Shown one piece after another: positions 33,901-46,951 of a DNA stretch of 64,000 nucleotides. Source of the stretch: Bretschneidera sinensis. Taxonomy: Eukaryota; Streptophyta; Magnoliopsida; Brassicales; Akaniaceae. Below the pieces are notes generated by a model. It did no database searches. It saw only the letters and a program-made list of their open reading frames with translations, and was not told where the DNA came from. The stretch spans positions 62,277,001 through 62,341,000 of the forward strand of contig CM043702.1 in the NCBI GenBank assembly GCA_023935145.1. Direction: 5' to 3'. The stretch's first letter is position 1. The number at the start of each line of letters is the position of its first letter. Both the position numbers and the translations under genes were made by a program.

Positions 33901-36900
33901 CCAATAGCGCCAAGGTCTGAGTAGATGGATTGTTCCACTTGTGCTTGGACTCATGTTCTAAGGCCGAACACATGGATTGCTTCTTTTGTCCTTGGCCCAG
34001 TAGTTCCAAGGTCCGAGTAGATGGATTGCTCCCTTTGTGCTCGAAAGCATGTCTCCAATGCCGAACACGTGGATTGATCCTCGTGTCCTTGGCCCAGTAG
34101 TTCCAAGGTCTGAGCTGATGGACTGCTCCACTTGTGTTTAGACTTATGTCTCCAAGGCCGAACACGTGGATTGCTCCTCGTGTCCTCGGCCCAATAGGTC
34201 CAAGGTCCGAGCAGAAGGATTGCTCTACTTATGCTGGGACTCATGTCTCCAAGGCCGAACACATGGATTGCTCCACGTGTCCTCGGCCCAATAGCTCGAA
34301 GTTCTGAGTAGATGGATTGCTCCACTTGTGCTCAGGCTCATGTCTCCAAAGCAGAACACGTGGATTGCTCCTTGTATCCTTGCCCTAATAGCTCCAAGTT
34401 CTTGGCAGATGGATTGCTCCACTTGTGCTCGGACTCATGTCTTTAAGGCCGAACACGTGGATTGCTCTTCGTGTCCTCGGCCCAATTGCTCCAAGGTCCT
34501 AGCAGATGGATTGCTCCACTTATGCTCGGACTCATGTCTCTAAGGCTGAACACGTGGATTGCCTCTCGTATCCTCAGCCCAATAGCTCCAAGGTCTGAGT
34601 AGATGGATTGTTCCACTTGTGCTCGGACTCATGTTCCAAGGTCAAACACGTGGATTGCTCCTCGAGTCCTTGGCCTAATAGCTCCAAGTTCTGAGTAGAT
34701 GGATTGTACCACTTGTGCTCAGACTCATGTCTCCAAGGCTGAGCATATGGATTGCACTTCATGTCCTCGGCCCAATAGCTCCAAGGTCCGAGCAGATGGA
34801 TTGCTCCACTTTTGGTCGAACTCATGTCTCCAAGGCCAAACACATGGATTGCTCCACGTGTCCTCGGCCCAATAGCTCAATGGTCTGAGTAGATGGAATG
34901 CTCTACTTATGCTCAGACTCGTGTCTCCAAGGTCGAACACGTGGATTGCTGCTCGTGTCCTCAGCTCAATAGCTCCAATATCTGAGCAGTTAGATTGCTC
35001 CACTTATGCTCAGACTCATGTCTCCAAGGCCAAACTCATGGATTGCTCCACGTGTCCTCGGCCCAATAGCTCCGAGGTCTGAGCAGATCGATTGTTCCAC
35101 TTGTGCTCAGACTAATGTCTCTAAGGCCGAACATGTGGATTGCTCCTCGTGTCCTCAGCCCAGTAGCTCCAAGGTTCAAGCAGATGGATTACTCCACTGG
35201 TGCTCTGACTCATGTCTTTAAGGCCGAACATGTGGATTGCTCCTCGTGTCGTCGGCCCAATTGCTCCAAATTCCGAGCAGATTGATTGCTCCACTTGTTC
35301 TCAGACTCATGTCTCTAAGGTCGAACACGTGGATTGCTCCTCGTGTCATCAGCCATGTGGCTCCAAGGTCCGAGTAGATGGATTGCTCCACTTATGCTCA
35401 GACTCATGTCTCTAAGGCCGAAAACGTGGATTGCCTCTCGTATTCTCGGCCCAATAGCTCTAAGGTCCGAGTAGATGGATTGTTCCACTTGTGCTCGAAC
35501 TCATGTTCCAAGGCCGAACACATGGATTGCTCCTCATGTCCTTGGCAATAGTTCCAAGGTCCGAGCAGACCGATTGCTCCCTTTGTGCTCGGACACATTT
35601 CTCCATAGCCGAACACGGAGATTGTTCCTCGTGTCCTTGGCCCAATAGCTCCAAGGTCTGAGTTGATGGACTGCTCCACTTGTGTTTGGACTCATGTCTT
35701 CAAGGCTGAACAAGTGGATTACTCCTCGTGTCCTCGGCCCAATAGGTCCAAGGACCGAGCAGATGCATTGCTCCACTTGTGCTGGGACTCATGTCTCCAA
35801 GGCTGAACACATGGATTGCTCCACGTGTCCTCGACCCAATAATTCCCAGTTCTGAGTAGAAGGATTGCTCCACTTGTGCTCAGGCTCATGTCTCTAAAGC
35901 AGAACACGTGGATTGCTCCTCGTATCCTTGGCCTAATAGCTCTAAGTTCTTAGCAGATGGATTGCTCCACTTGTGCTCGGACTCATGTCTCTAAGGCCGA
36001 ACACGTGGATTACTCCTCTTGTCCTCGACCCAATTGCTCCAAGGTCCGAGCAGATAGATTACTCCACTTATGCTCGGACTCATGACTCTAAGGCCGAATA
36101 CGTGGATTGCCTCTCGTATCCTCGGCCCATTAGCTCCAAGTCCGAATAGATGGATTGTTCGACTTGTGCTCAGACTCTTGTTCCAAGGCCGAACAAGTGG
36201 ATTGCTCCTTGAGTCCTTGGCCCAATAGTTCCAAGGTCTAAACTGAGGGATTGCTCCCTTTGTGCTCGAAAACATGTCTCTATGGCCGAACACATGGATT
36301 GCTCCTCGTGTCCTTGGCCCAGTAGTTCCAAGGTCCAAGCAGATGGATTGCTCCCTTTGTGCTCGGATACATGTCTCCATGGCCAAACATGAGGATTGCT
36401 CCTCGTGTCCTCGGCCCAATAGCTCCAAGGTCTGAGCAGATGGACTACTCCACTTGTTCTTGGACTCATGTCTCCAAGGCCGAACAAGTGGATTGCTCCA
36501 CGTGTCCTCAACCCAATAGGTCCAAGGTCCGATCAAATGGATTGCTCCACTTGTGCTGGGACTCATGTCTCCAAGGCCGAACATATGGATTGCCCCACGT
36601 GTCCTCGGCCTAATAGCTCCAATTTCTGAGTAGATGGATTGCTCCACTTGTGCTCAAACTCATGTCTCCAAAGCCGAACATGTGGATTGCTCCTCGTGTC
36701 CTTGTCCTAATAGCTCCAAGTTTCAAGCAGATAGATTGCACCACTTGTGCTCAGACTCATGTCTCTAAGGTCGAACATGTGGATTGCTCCTCTTGTCCTC
36801 AGCCTAATTGCTCCAAGGTTCGAGCAGATGGATTTCTCAACATATGCTCGGACTCATGTCTCTAAGGCCAAACACGTGGATTGCATCTCGTATCCTCAGC

Positions 36901-39900
36901 CCAATAGCTCCAAGGTCTGAGTAGATGGATTGCTCGACTTATGCTCAGACTCATGTTCCAAGGCCAAAAAAGTTGATTGCTCCTCGAGTCCTTGGCCCAA
37001 TAGTTTGGAGGTCAAAGCTGAGGGATTGCTCCCTTTGTGCTCGGAAACATGTCTCCATGACCAAACACATGGATTGCTCCTCGTGTCCTTGGCCAAATAG
37101 TTCCAAGGTCCGAGCAGATGGATTGCTCCCTTTGTGCTCGGACACATGTCTCCATGGCCGAACATGCGGATTGCTCCTCGTATCCTCGGCCCAATAGCTC
37201 CAAGGTCTAAGCAGATGGACTGCTCCACTTGTGCTTGGACTCATATCTCCAAGGCCGAACAAGTTGATTGTTCTTCGTGTCCTTAGCCCAATAGGTCCAT
37301 GGTCCGATCAGATGGATTGCTTCACTTGTGCTGGGACTCATGTCTCCAAGGCCGAACATATGGATTGCTCCACGTGTCCTCGGTTTAATACCTCCAATTT
37401 CTGAGTAGATGAATTGCTCTACTTGTGCTCAGACTCATGTCCCCAAAGCCGAACACGTGGATTACTACTCCTATCCTTAGTCTAATAGCTCCAAGTTCTG
37501 AGCAGATGGATTGCTCCACTTGTGCTCGAACTCATGTCTCTAAGGTCGAACACGTGGATTGCTCCTGGTGTCCTCGGCCCAATTGCTCCAAGGTCCGAGC
37601 AGATGGATTGCTCCACTTATGCTCGGACTCATGTCTCTAAGGCCGAACACGCGGATTGCATCTCGTATCCTCGACCCAATAGCTCCAAGGTCCGAGTAGA
37701 TGGATTGTTCCACTTGTGCTCGGACTCATGTTCCAAGGCCAAACATGTGGATTGCTCCTCGTGTCCTCGACCCAATATCTCCAAGGTCTGAGCAGATGGA
37801 TTGCTCCACTTGTGCTCAGACTTATGTCTCCAAGGCTGAGCATATGGATTGCACCTCATGTCCTTGGCCCAATAGCTCTAAGGTCCGATGGTCGAACTTA
37901 TGTATCCAAGGCCAAACACATGGATTGCTCCACGTGTCCTCGGCCCAATAGCTCAATGGTCTAAGCAGATGGATGGCTCTACTTATCCTCAGACTCGTGT
38001 CTCCAAAGCCGAACACGTGGATTGCTACACGCGTCCTCGGCTTAATAGCTCCAAGGATCTGAGCCGTTGGATTGCTCCACTTGTGCTCAAACTCGTGTCT
38101 CCAAGGCCAAACTCATGGACTGCTCCACGTGTCCTCGGCCCAATAGCTCCAAGGTCTGAGCAGATGGATTATTCCACTTGTGCTCAGACTAATGTCTCCA
38201 AGGTCGAACACATGGATTGCTCCTCGTGTCCTCGGCCTAGTAGCTCCAAGGTTCAAGCAGATGGATTACTCCACTTGGGCTCTGACTCATGTCTTTAAGG
38301 TCGAACACGTGGATTGCTCCTCGTGTCGTCGGCCTAATTGCTTCAAAGTCTGAGCAGATGGATTGCTCCACTTGTGCTCGGACTCATGTCTCTAAGGTCG
38401 AATACGTGGATTACTCCTCGTGTTATCAGCCCAATTCTCTAATGTTCGAGTAGATAGATTGCTCCACTTATGCTCAGACTCATATCTCTAAGGTCGAAAA
38501 CGTGGATTACCTCTCGTATCCTCGGCCTAATAGCTCCAAGGTCTGAGTATATGGATTGTTCCACTTGTGCTCGAACTCATGTTCCACGATCGAACACCTG
38601 GATTGCTCCTCGTGTCCTTGGCCCAATAGTTCCAAGGTCCGAGCAGATGGATTGCTCCCTTTGTGCTCGGATACATGTCTCCATGGCGGAACACGGGGAT
38701 TACTCCTCGTGTCCTCGGCCTAATAGCTCCAATGTCTGAGCTGATGGACTGCTCCACTTGTGTTTGGACTCATGTCTCCAAGGCCGAACACGTGGATTGC
38801 TCCTCGTGTCCTCGGCCCACTAGGTCCAAGGTCTGATCAGATGGATTGCTCCACTCTTGCTGGGACTCATGACTCCAAGGCCGAACACATGGATTGCTCC
38901 ACGTGTCCTCGGCCCAATAGCTCCAAGTTCTGAGTAGATGGATTACTCCACTTATGCTCAGACTTGTGTCTCTAAAGCTGAACACGTGGATTGCTCCTTG
39001 TGTCCTTGGCCTAATAACTCCAAGTTCTAAGCAGATGGATTGCTCCACTTGTGCTCGAACCCATGCCTCTAAGGCCGAACACGTGGATTGCTCCTCTTGT
39101 CCTTGGCCCAATTGCTCCAAGGTCCGAGCAGAAGGATTGCTCCACTTATGCTCGGACTCATATCTCTAAGGCCGAACATGTGGATTGCCTCTCGTATCTT
39201 CGACCGAACAGCTCCAAGGTCCGAGTAGATGGATTGATCGACTTGTGCTCGGACTCATGTTCCAAAGCCGAACACGTTGATTTCTCCTCGAGTCCTTGGC
39301 CGAATAGTTTCGAGGTCTAAGCTAAGGGATTGCCCCTTTGTGCTCGAAAACATGTCTCCATGGCCGAACACATGGATTGCTCCTTATGTCCTTGGCCCAA
39401 TAGTTCCAAGGTCCGAGCAGATGGATTGCTCCCTTTATGCTTGGACACATGTCTCCATGGCCGAACACGTGGATTGCTCCTCGTGTGCTCGGCCCAATAG
39501 CTCCAAGGTCTGAGCAGATGGACTGCTCCACTTGTGCTTAGACTCATGTCTCCAAGGCCGAACAAGTTGATTGGTCCTCGTGTCCTCAGCCCAATAGGTC
39601 CAAGGTCTGATCAGATGGATTGCTCCACTTGTGCTGGGACTCATGTCTCCAAGGCCGAACACATGGATTGCTCCACGTGTCCTTGGCCCAATAGCTCCAA
39701 TTTATGAGTAGATGGATTGCTCTACTTGTGCTCAGACTCATGTTTCCAAAGCTGAACACGTGGATTGCTCCTCGTGTCCTCGGCCCAATAGCTCCGAGGT
39801 CTGAGCAGATGGATTGTTCCACTTGTGCTCAGACTCATATCTCCAAAGCCGAACACGTGGATTGCTCCTCGTGTCCTTAGCCTAATAGCTCCAAGTTTTG

Positions 39901-42900
39901 TGCAGATGGATTTCTCCACTTGTGCTCGGACTCATGTCTCTAAGGCCGAACACATTGATTACTCCTCATGTCCTCGGCCCAATTGCTCCAAGGTCTGAGC
40001 TGATGGATTGCTCCACTTATGCTCGAACTCATGTCTGTAGGGCCGAACACGTGGATTGAATCTCGTATCCTCGGCCCAATAGCTCTAAGGTCCGAGTAGA
40101 TGAATTGTTCCACTTGTGCTCGGTCTCATGTTCCAAAGCCGAACACGTGGATTGCTATTCGAGTCCTTGGCCCAATAGTTCCGAGGTCTGAGCTGAGAGA
40201 TTGCTCCCTTTGTGCTCGGAAACATGTCTCCATGGCTGAACACGTGGATTGCTCCTCGTGTCCTCGGCCCAATAGCTCCAAGGTCTGAGCAGATGGATTG
40301 CTCTACTTGTGCTCAGATTCATGTCTCCAAGGCTGAGCATGTGGATTACACCTCGTGTCCTCGGTCCAATAGCTCCAAGGTCTGAGCAGATGGATTGCTC
40401 CACTTATGGTCGAACTCATGTCTTCAAGGCCAAACACATGGATTGCTCCACGTGTCCTCGGCCCAATAGCTCAATAGTCTAAGTAGTTGGATTGCTCTAC
40501 TTATGCTCAGACTCATGTCTCCAAGGCCGAACACGTGGATTGCTGCTCGTGTCCTCGGCTCAATAGCTCCAAGGTCTGAGCAGTTGGATTGCTCCACTTG
40601 TGCTCAGACTAATGTCTCCAAGGTCGAACACGTGGATTGCTCCTCGTGTCCTCGGCCCAGTAGCTCCATGGTCCGAGCAGATGGATTACTCCACTTGTGC
40701 TCAGACTCATATCTTTAAGGCCGAACATGTGGATTGCTCCTCGTGTCGTCGGCCCAATTGCTCCAAAGTCCAAGCAGATAGATTGCTCCACTTGTGCGCG
40801 GACTCATGACTCTAAGGTCGAACACGTGGATTGCTCCTCGTGTCATCAGCCCAATTGCTCCAAGGTCCGAGTAGATGGATTGCTCCACTTGTGCTTGGAC
40901 TCATGTCTCTAAGGTTGAAAACGTGGATTGCCTCTCGTATCCTCGGCCTAATAGCTCCAAGGTCCAAGTAGATGGATTGTTCCACTTGTGCTCGGACTCA
41001 TGTTCCAAGGCCGAACACATAGATTGCTCCTCGTGTCCTTGGCCCAAGAGTTCCAAGGTCGGAGCAGATTGATTGCTCCCTTTGTGCTCGGACACATGTC
41101 TCCATGGCCAAACACGGGGATTGCTCCTCGTGTCGTCGGCCCAACAGCTCCAAGGTCTGAGCTGATGGACTGCTCCACCTGTGCTTGGAATCATGTCTCC
41201 AAGGCCGAACACATAGATTGCTCCTCGTGTCCTCGGCCCAATAGGTCAAAGGTCCGAGCAGATGGATTGCTGCACTTGTGTTGGGACTCATGTCTCTAAG
41301 GCCAAACACATGGATTGCTCCACGTATCCTCGGCCCGATAGCTCCAAGTTCTGAGTAGATGGATTGCTCCACTTGTGCTCAGACTCATGTCTCCAAAGCC
41401 GATCACGTGGATTGCTCCTCGTGTCCTTGGCCTAATAGCACCAAGTTCTGAGTAGATGGATTGTTCCACTTGTGCTCGAACTCATGTTCCAAGGCCGAAC
41501 ACATAGATTGCTCCTTGTGTCCTTGGCCCAATAGTTTCAAGGTCTGAGCAGATCGATTGCTCCCTTTGTGCTTGGACACATGTCTCCATGGCTGAACACG
41601 TGGATTGCTCCTCGAGTCCTTGGCCCAATAGTTTCAAGGTCTGAGTTGAGGGATTTCTCCCTTTGTGCTCAAAAACATGTCTCCATGGCCGAACACGTAG
41701 ATTGCTCCTCGTGTCCTCAGCCCAATTGCTCCAAGGTCCGAGGAGATAGATTGCTCCACTTGTGCTCAGACTCCTGTCTCCAAGGCTGAGCATGTGGATT
41801 GCACCTCGTGTCCTCGACCCAATAGCTCCAAAGTCCAAGCAGATGGATTGCTCCATTTATGGTAGAACTCATGTCTCCAAGGCCAAACACATGGATTGCT
41901 CCACGTGTCCTCGGCCCAATAGCTCAATGGTCTGAGCAGATGGATTGCTCTACTTATGCTCAGACTCGTGTCTCCAAGGCTGAACACGTGGATTGCTGCT
42001 CGTGTCCTCGGCTCAATAGCTCCAAGGTATGAGCAGTTGGATTGCTCCACTTGTGCTCAGACTCATGTCTCTAAGGCCAAATTCGTGGACTGCTCTATGT
42101 GTCCTTGGCCCAATAGCTCCAAGGTCTTAGCAGATGGAGTGTTCCACTTGTGCTCAGACTAATGTCTCCAAGGCCGAACACGTGGATTACTCCTCGTGTC
42201 CTCGGCCCAGTAGCTCCAAGGTCCGAGCAGATGGATTACTCCACTTGTGCTCAGACTCATGTCTTTAAGGCCAAACACGTGGATTGCTTCTCGTGTCCTC
42301 GGCCCAATTGCTCCAAAGTCCGAGCAGATGGATTACTCCACTTGTGCTTGGACTCATGTCTCTAAGGTTGAATACGTGGATTGCTTCTCATGTCCTCGGC
42401 CTAATAGCTCCAAGATCCGAGTAGATGGATTGTTCCACTTGTGCTCGGGCTCATGTTCCAAGGCCGAACACGTGGATTACTCCTTGTGTCCTTGGCCCAA
42501 TAATTCCGAGGTTCGAGTAGATGGATTGCTCCCTTTGTGCTCGGATACATGTCTCCAAGGCCGAACATGTGGATTGCTCCTCGTGTCCTCGGCCCAATAG
42601 CTCCAAGGTTGGAGCAGATGGATTACTCCACTTGTGCTCAGACTCATGCCTCCAAGGCTGAACATGTGGATTGCTCCTCGTGTCCTTGGCCCTATAGCTC
42701 CAAGGTCTGAGCAGATGGATTGATCCACTTGTGGTCGGACTCATGTATCCAAGGACAAACACTTGGATTGCTCCACGTGTCCTCGGCCCAATAGCTCCAT
42801 GGTCTGAGCAGATAGATTGCTCCACTTGTGCTCAGACTCGTGTCTCCAAGGTCTAACACGTGGATTACTCTTCATGTCCTCGGCTCAATAGCTCCAAGGT

Positions 42901-42972
42901 CTGAGCAGATGGATTGCTCCACTTGTGCTCAAACTCATGTCTCCAAGGCCGAACTCGTGGATTGCTCCTCGT
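30903..42972 (+). repeat. 97-bp satellite, block 3 (about 124 monomers) with higher-order units
   Basis: Same monomer and orientation as block 2. A marker variant with CATGTTCCAAGG (three bases shorter than CATGTCTCCAAGG) recurs at about 31342, 32020, 32697, 33181, 33956, 34634, 35506, 36181, 36956, 37731, 38582, 39260, 40131, 41003, 41487 and 42456. All but one of these spacings are close to 5, 7, 8, 9 or 10 times 97 bp. A second variant, GCTCCCTTTGTGCTCGGACA, usually follows within one monomer. A 549-bp segment (31856-32404) is repeated without a difference at 40839-41387. No gene is supported. Confidence 0.95.
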
Positions 42973-44490
42973 GTCATATAATGCATCTAAACAATACTTA
43001 ATTGTTAGCATTTTAGGGTTGATCTCGGTCGTAATCGCATTTTTACATGCAAATAACTCTAAAGTGATATTCATAAATCATTGACTTAATTCGATGCATT
43101 TTCAGGTACTATGAGTCCAAAAGGGATGATAAAGCGATCTATGTTTAAAGCACCAAAAGTTCTTGGATGTTGTTGTTGATATTTGTCCAAGGTTCAGACA
43201 TGCCTAAACATGATTCAAAGATGGTTAAAGTCTAAACCAAGGTTGGAGTATTAAAATACAGCAAGTTAGAAGACTGCACACAAGTGTGTGCATCACTTTG
43301 GAGCAAGGTAAGGGTAGGCACACTAGTGTGTGCACTTTTGGATTCAAGCTGGTGAAGGGCAGCAAGACTATGTGTACAAGCTGACCACGGGCAGCCTTGG
43401 CGCCCAAAACTGAGCACCATGCCTTCCAGGGACCACACTTCTCAATCTGCAAGAGTGAGCGCCTAGGTGCCCAAAAATGAGCACCACACCTTCCAGAAGT
43501 CTTCAATCTTGGACATAACCAGCACCTAGGCACGGGTAAGGCAGCGCCTAGGCACCCATTCGCTTCTTGACCTAATTAGGGCGACCAAATGACATTTCTC
43601 TAGACCAAAATACCCCTAGCTACTACTTGTAATCTATAAATAAGTCCTTAAGGAGTGTGCAGCCGGATATTCAAGAAAGAAAAGAGAGACCAAGCTTTTG
43701 GGATTCAATTTTAGCATTCTTCTAAGTGTTCTTTGGCTGGAAATCAAGGGGAGAGCATCCATATTTTTCTTCCACCTTGAGCTCCATGGCCAACTAATCA
43801 TCAAGTAAGGGAAAGGGATGAAGCCTTGGGGATTTGTTGTTTCTTATTTCCGTTCTTGATTCATTTGTACGGATTTATTGTTGAATATTGTTTGTGATTT
43901 ACTCTTTGATTAAGTAAGAAGGATTTGAGTTCATGTGATAGTTGAATTTATGTTCTTCTTCTTTTAGATTCTCTTAATCCGGTGATTGCATCCGTCTCAT
44001 CCTTTGATGTTGTTCGGTTGTGATTAATTTCGGTAGATTTATTTTACTGATTGTCCATTACTGCGATATTATCATTGAGATATATTGTCGTTTCTTGATA
44101 ATCTTTAAGATCGGTCATGTGTGCTTGAACCGGAATCAATGAGTAACTTGTAGTAATTACATTAGAGTTTATAAGTGTGCTTGATTGAATATCTTCTGAT
44201 TGTTTGCTTGGGATGTGAAACTAGCAATCGAGATAAAACAATTGAATCAAGAGTGGAATTAGGGAATGAACCTAGGGAGGATTCCCAGAACCTTGTTGTT
44301 TCGTTTATATTCTCATTTACATTTACGCAATTTTTCTCGCAATACACCATTATCAAAATTCATATTCTTTCGTTTAACTTTTATCGTTAGTATTAAAGTT
44401 TACACCTTCTTTTGTAATTAACTTGTTTCCCTGTGGAATCGACACCCCAAAGCTGTACTAAAATAACTGTGTTATACTTTGGACGTAATA
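42973..44490 (+). repeat. E4 5' LTR
   Basis: About 1518 bp. It starts at GTCATATAATGC, lacking the initial TGATGAGA seen at 53831, and ends GGACGTAATA, where the usual GTAATCA has mutated. The primer site follows. Confidence 0.9.
43370..43642 (+). promoter_or_regulatory. E4 5' LTR promoter: CCTAGGCGC cluster and TATA
   Basis: GC-rich words around CCTAGG (GAGCGCCTAGGTGC, AGCACCTAGGCAC, CAGCGCCTAGGCAC) between 43395 and 43560, then CTATAAATA at 43634-43642. The same layout occurs at 54300-54520 in the 3' LTR. Confidence 0.55.
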
Positions 44491-44496
44491 AAATTT

Positions 44497-44513
44497 TGGC
44501 GCCGTTCCCGGGG
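44497..44513 (+). other. Primer binding site of E4 (tRNA-Asp type)
   Basis: TGGCGCCGTTCCCGGGG, one mismatch from the tRNA-Asp 3' end complement, six bases after the LTR end. Confidence 0.85.
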
Positions 44514-44678
44514 AAACAAGCTTAAGTACAATGAAGCTTGTCAACTTTGAGTGTGACGGTAAAAGAATTGTAAATATTTTTCTTTTCAACAGTTTGTAAA
44601 TACGGTAATATTGTTTCTTTACCTTTGTTTTGATTTTTTAATTTTCTTATTTTATTTCCCCTCTAAATTAATTGGTGC

Positions 44679-46114
44679 ATGCGTAGACCGAGAGATTCGC
44701 GAGGTAGATTCATTAGAGGAGCTGAATTAGAGTTACTCTCTCCTTCCACGTCTGTTGGTGAAACCTCACCTAGATCAAACCATAGTGCACCCCCATCCGA
44801 GAATTTAGAGGACTTTGTTAACATGGCCGAAAATCTGAATGAGAATGGTGCTAGGACACTTAGAGATTACCTACATCCTAGCCGGACAGCCACACCATCC
44901 TGCATTATGTTTCCAGCCAATACCCGTCATCAAGATTTTAAAATAGGGATGATACAACTACTCCCCACTTTTCATGGCATGGAAAACGAAAACCCCTATG
45001 TGCACATTAGAGAATTTGAGGAAGTAGTTGCGACTTTCCATAGTCAAGATGCAACTGATGATATCGTGAGACTCAAGTTTTTTCCTTTCTCTTTAAAGGA
45101 TAAATCTAAGAGTTGGTTATACTCACTGAGACCACGATCAATTGGGTTAGGGAATGAGATGACCCAAGTCTTTTTTAACAAGTACTTCCCTCAACATAAG
45201 ACTAACACATTGAAAAGACAAATCTCCACCTTTGCACAAAAGGAAAACGAAACTTTGTATCAGTCTTAGGAGAAATTTAAAGAGCTATTAAGTATGTGTC
45301 CACATTATGGGTACGAAAATTGGCGTTTAGTGAGCTATTTCTATAAGGGTATTACCTATAGAGAACGCCAATTTGTAGAGATGATGTGTAATGGTGATTT
45401 TTTGCAAAAAGACCCTGATGAGGCTATTGAGTACCTCAATGAGCTTGCTGAAAAAGCTCACACATGGACTGGACCTAGTGTTACTGAGAACACAAATAGG
45501 TCACGACCTATATCAAACCCTAGTGGTGGAGGAATCTACCATCTTAGGGAAGAGGATAACCTTAAGGCCAAGGTTGAGATGCTCACTAGGGAGTTAGAGG
45601 CATTAAAAACTAAAAAACCAATACACATAGTTAACCAAGTCGAACCTCTAGAATCATGTTTTGTGTGTGGCGGGGTAGATCATCTCGCCCAAGAGTGCCC
45701 CACATTTGTTGATATAAGAGGGCTGTACGAGGAACAGTGTAATGCCTTAGGAATGTACAAGAAGCCTTTTGCACCTTTCTCTAACACTTATAATCCGGGG
45801 TGGCGAAATCACCCCAACTTCAATTGGAAATCTGAAAATCAGCAGCATACACGCCCCCTAGATCATACCTAGCACCTTATCATGCACCCTCATCCTCTAG
45901 GAACTCTTTAGAAGACACCTTATATGTTTTTATAGTAGCACAAGACAAGACAAACCAAAAGTGTGAGGCGTTAATTACACAGTTGGTTGAGGAAAACAAA
46001 GAAACAAGGAGCCAAATGTCTAAATTAATGAGCTCCTTGAGTGTGACTAAGCGAGGTAAGTTCCTTGCCCAAGCTCAATCCATACCTTACAGTCAACATA
46101 TGGCACAATAAAAT
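44679..46114 (+). pseudogene. E4 gag, one nonsense codon and downstream frameshifts
   Basis: It starts MRRPRDSRGRFIRG at 44679. The gag core is LLPTFHGMENENPYVHIREF and KSWLYSLRPRSI. An in-frame TAG at 45267 replaces Trp (E3 has YQSWEKFKELL), and the same frame continues to 45872 with NELAEKAHTWTGPS and an intact zinc knuckle CFVCGGVDHLAQEC, then NTYNPGWRNHPNFNW. From about 45873 to 46114 the linker to the protease is shifted and holds stops. It would form the virus-like particle; the intact knuckle is better than that of E3. Confidence 0.85.
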
Positions 46115-46945
46115 GTGAAAGATGTAAATGCCATTGTGACCCGAAGTGGTAAGTCACTACACATTCCACCAGTGAATAAACCCGAGGATGTGAGAAAGGA
46201 TCAAACTAATAGTGAAACCGAATTGTCTAAAGACCCTGAAGTGACCAAAAATCCTGTTAAGACACCATTCCCCCAAGCCTTAAAATCCAACAAGAAAAAT
46301 CTGAAAATGAATGATGAAATCCTTGAGAAGTTAAGGCAAGTGAAACTTAATCTCCCCCTTTTGCATGTGATTAAACAAGTCCCCACCTACGCAAAAGTTC
46401 TCAAAGATTTGTGCACAATTAAGAGGAAACATCATGTCAAGAAAACAACTTTCCTAACTGAGCAAGTTAGTGCACTAATTGAGCAAAGAATTCCCCCAAA
46501 ATACAAGGATCTGTGCTGTCCTACCATTGCTTACAGCATTGGAAATCATGAGGTTGGACAAGCCTTACTAGATCTAAGAGCTAGTGTAAACCTGATACCA
46601 TTTTCCATTTACTTACAGCTGGGGTTAGGAGAACTCAAACCAACCGGCGTGGTATTACAATTGGCTGATCGTTCAGTCAAAGTACCCCGAGGTGTGGTAA
46701 AGGATGTTTTGATTCAAATTGATAAATTTTATTATCCAGTTGATTTCTTAATTCTTGATACTACTTCTGCTATTGAAACTAACTCTAAAATTCCTTTGAT
46801 TTTGGGTCGACCTTTTCTTGCTACTGCAAATGCTCTAATAAATTGTAGGAATGGACTCATGAAGCTATCCTTTGGCAACATGACCCTTGAAGTAAATATT
46901 TTCAATGTTGCAAAACAGCCCGAAGATGAGGACGAAAACCACTAG
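46115..46945 (+). pseudogene. E4 protease region
   Basis: 276 codons open, in a different frame from gag. It covers the linker (DVNAIVTRSGKSLHIPP) and the aspartic protease, where DLGAS reads DLRAS (QALLDLRASVNLIPFS), changing the glycine next to the catalytic Asp. The IPLILGRPFLATANALI region is intact. A TAG at 46943 (probably from CAG) ends it; the RT start MIESLVNEG follows in the same frame four codons later. Confidence 0.85.
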
Positions 46946-46951
46946 CTTTAC

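Noticed and set aside
19880..42972. Dozens of open frames of 60-218 codons on both strands of the satellite
   Set aside because: The 97-bp unit is not a multiple of three and has a stop in only one of three frames per strand, so frames of about 97 codons are expected by construction. The proteins are three-frame readings of the same repeat with no starts or context that support translation.
19880..42972. Cys-rich peptide with repeated CSTC and CSSC words on the plus strand, resembling a zinc finger
   Set aside because: It is one frame of the repeat, the spacing drifts with every substitution, and the frame is lost at each length variant.
4912..42972. CRISPR-like array
   Set aside because: There are no conserved repeats with unique spacers; the whole 97-bp unit is repeated, and the context is a plant genome.
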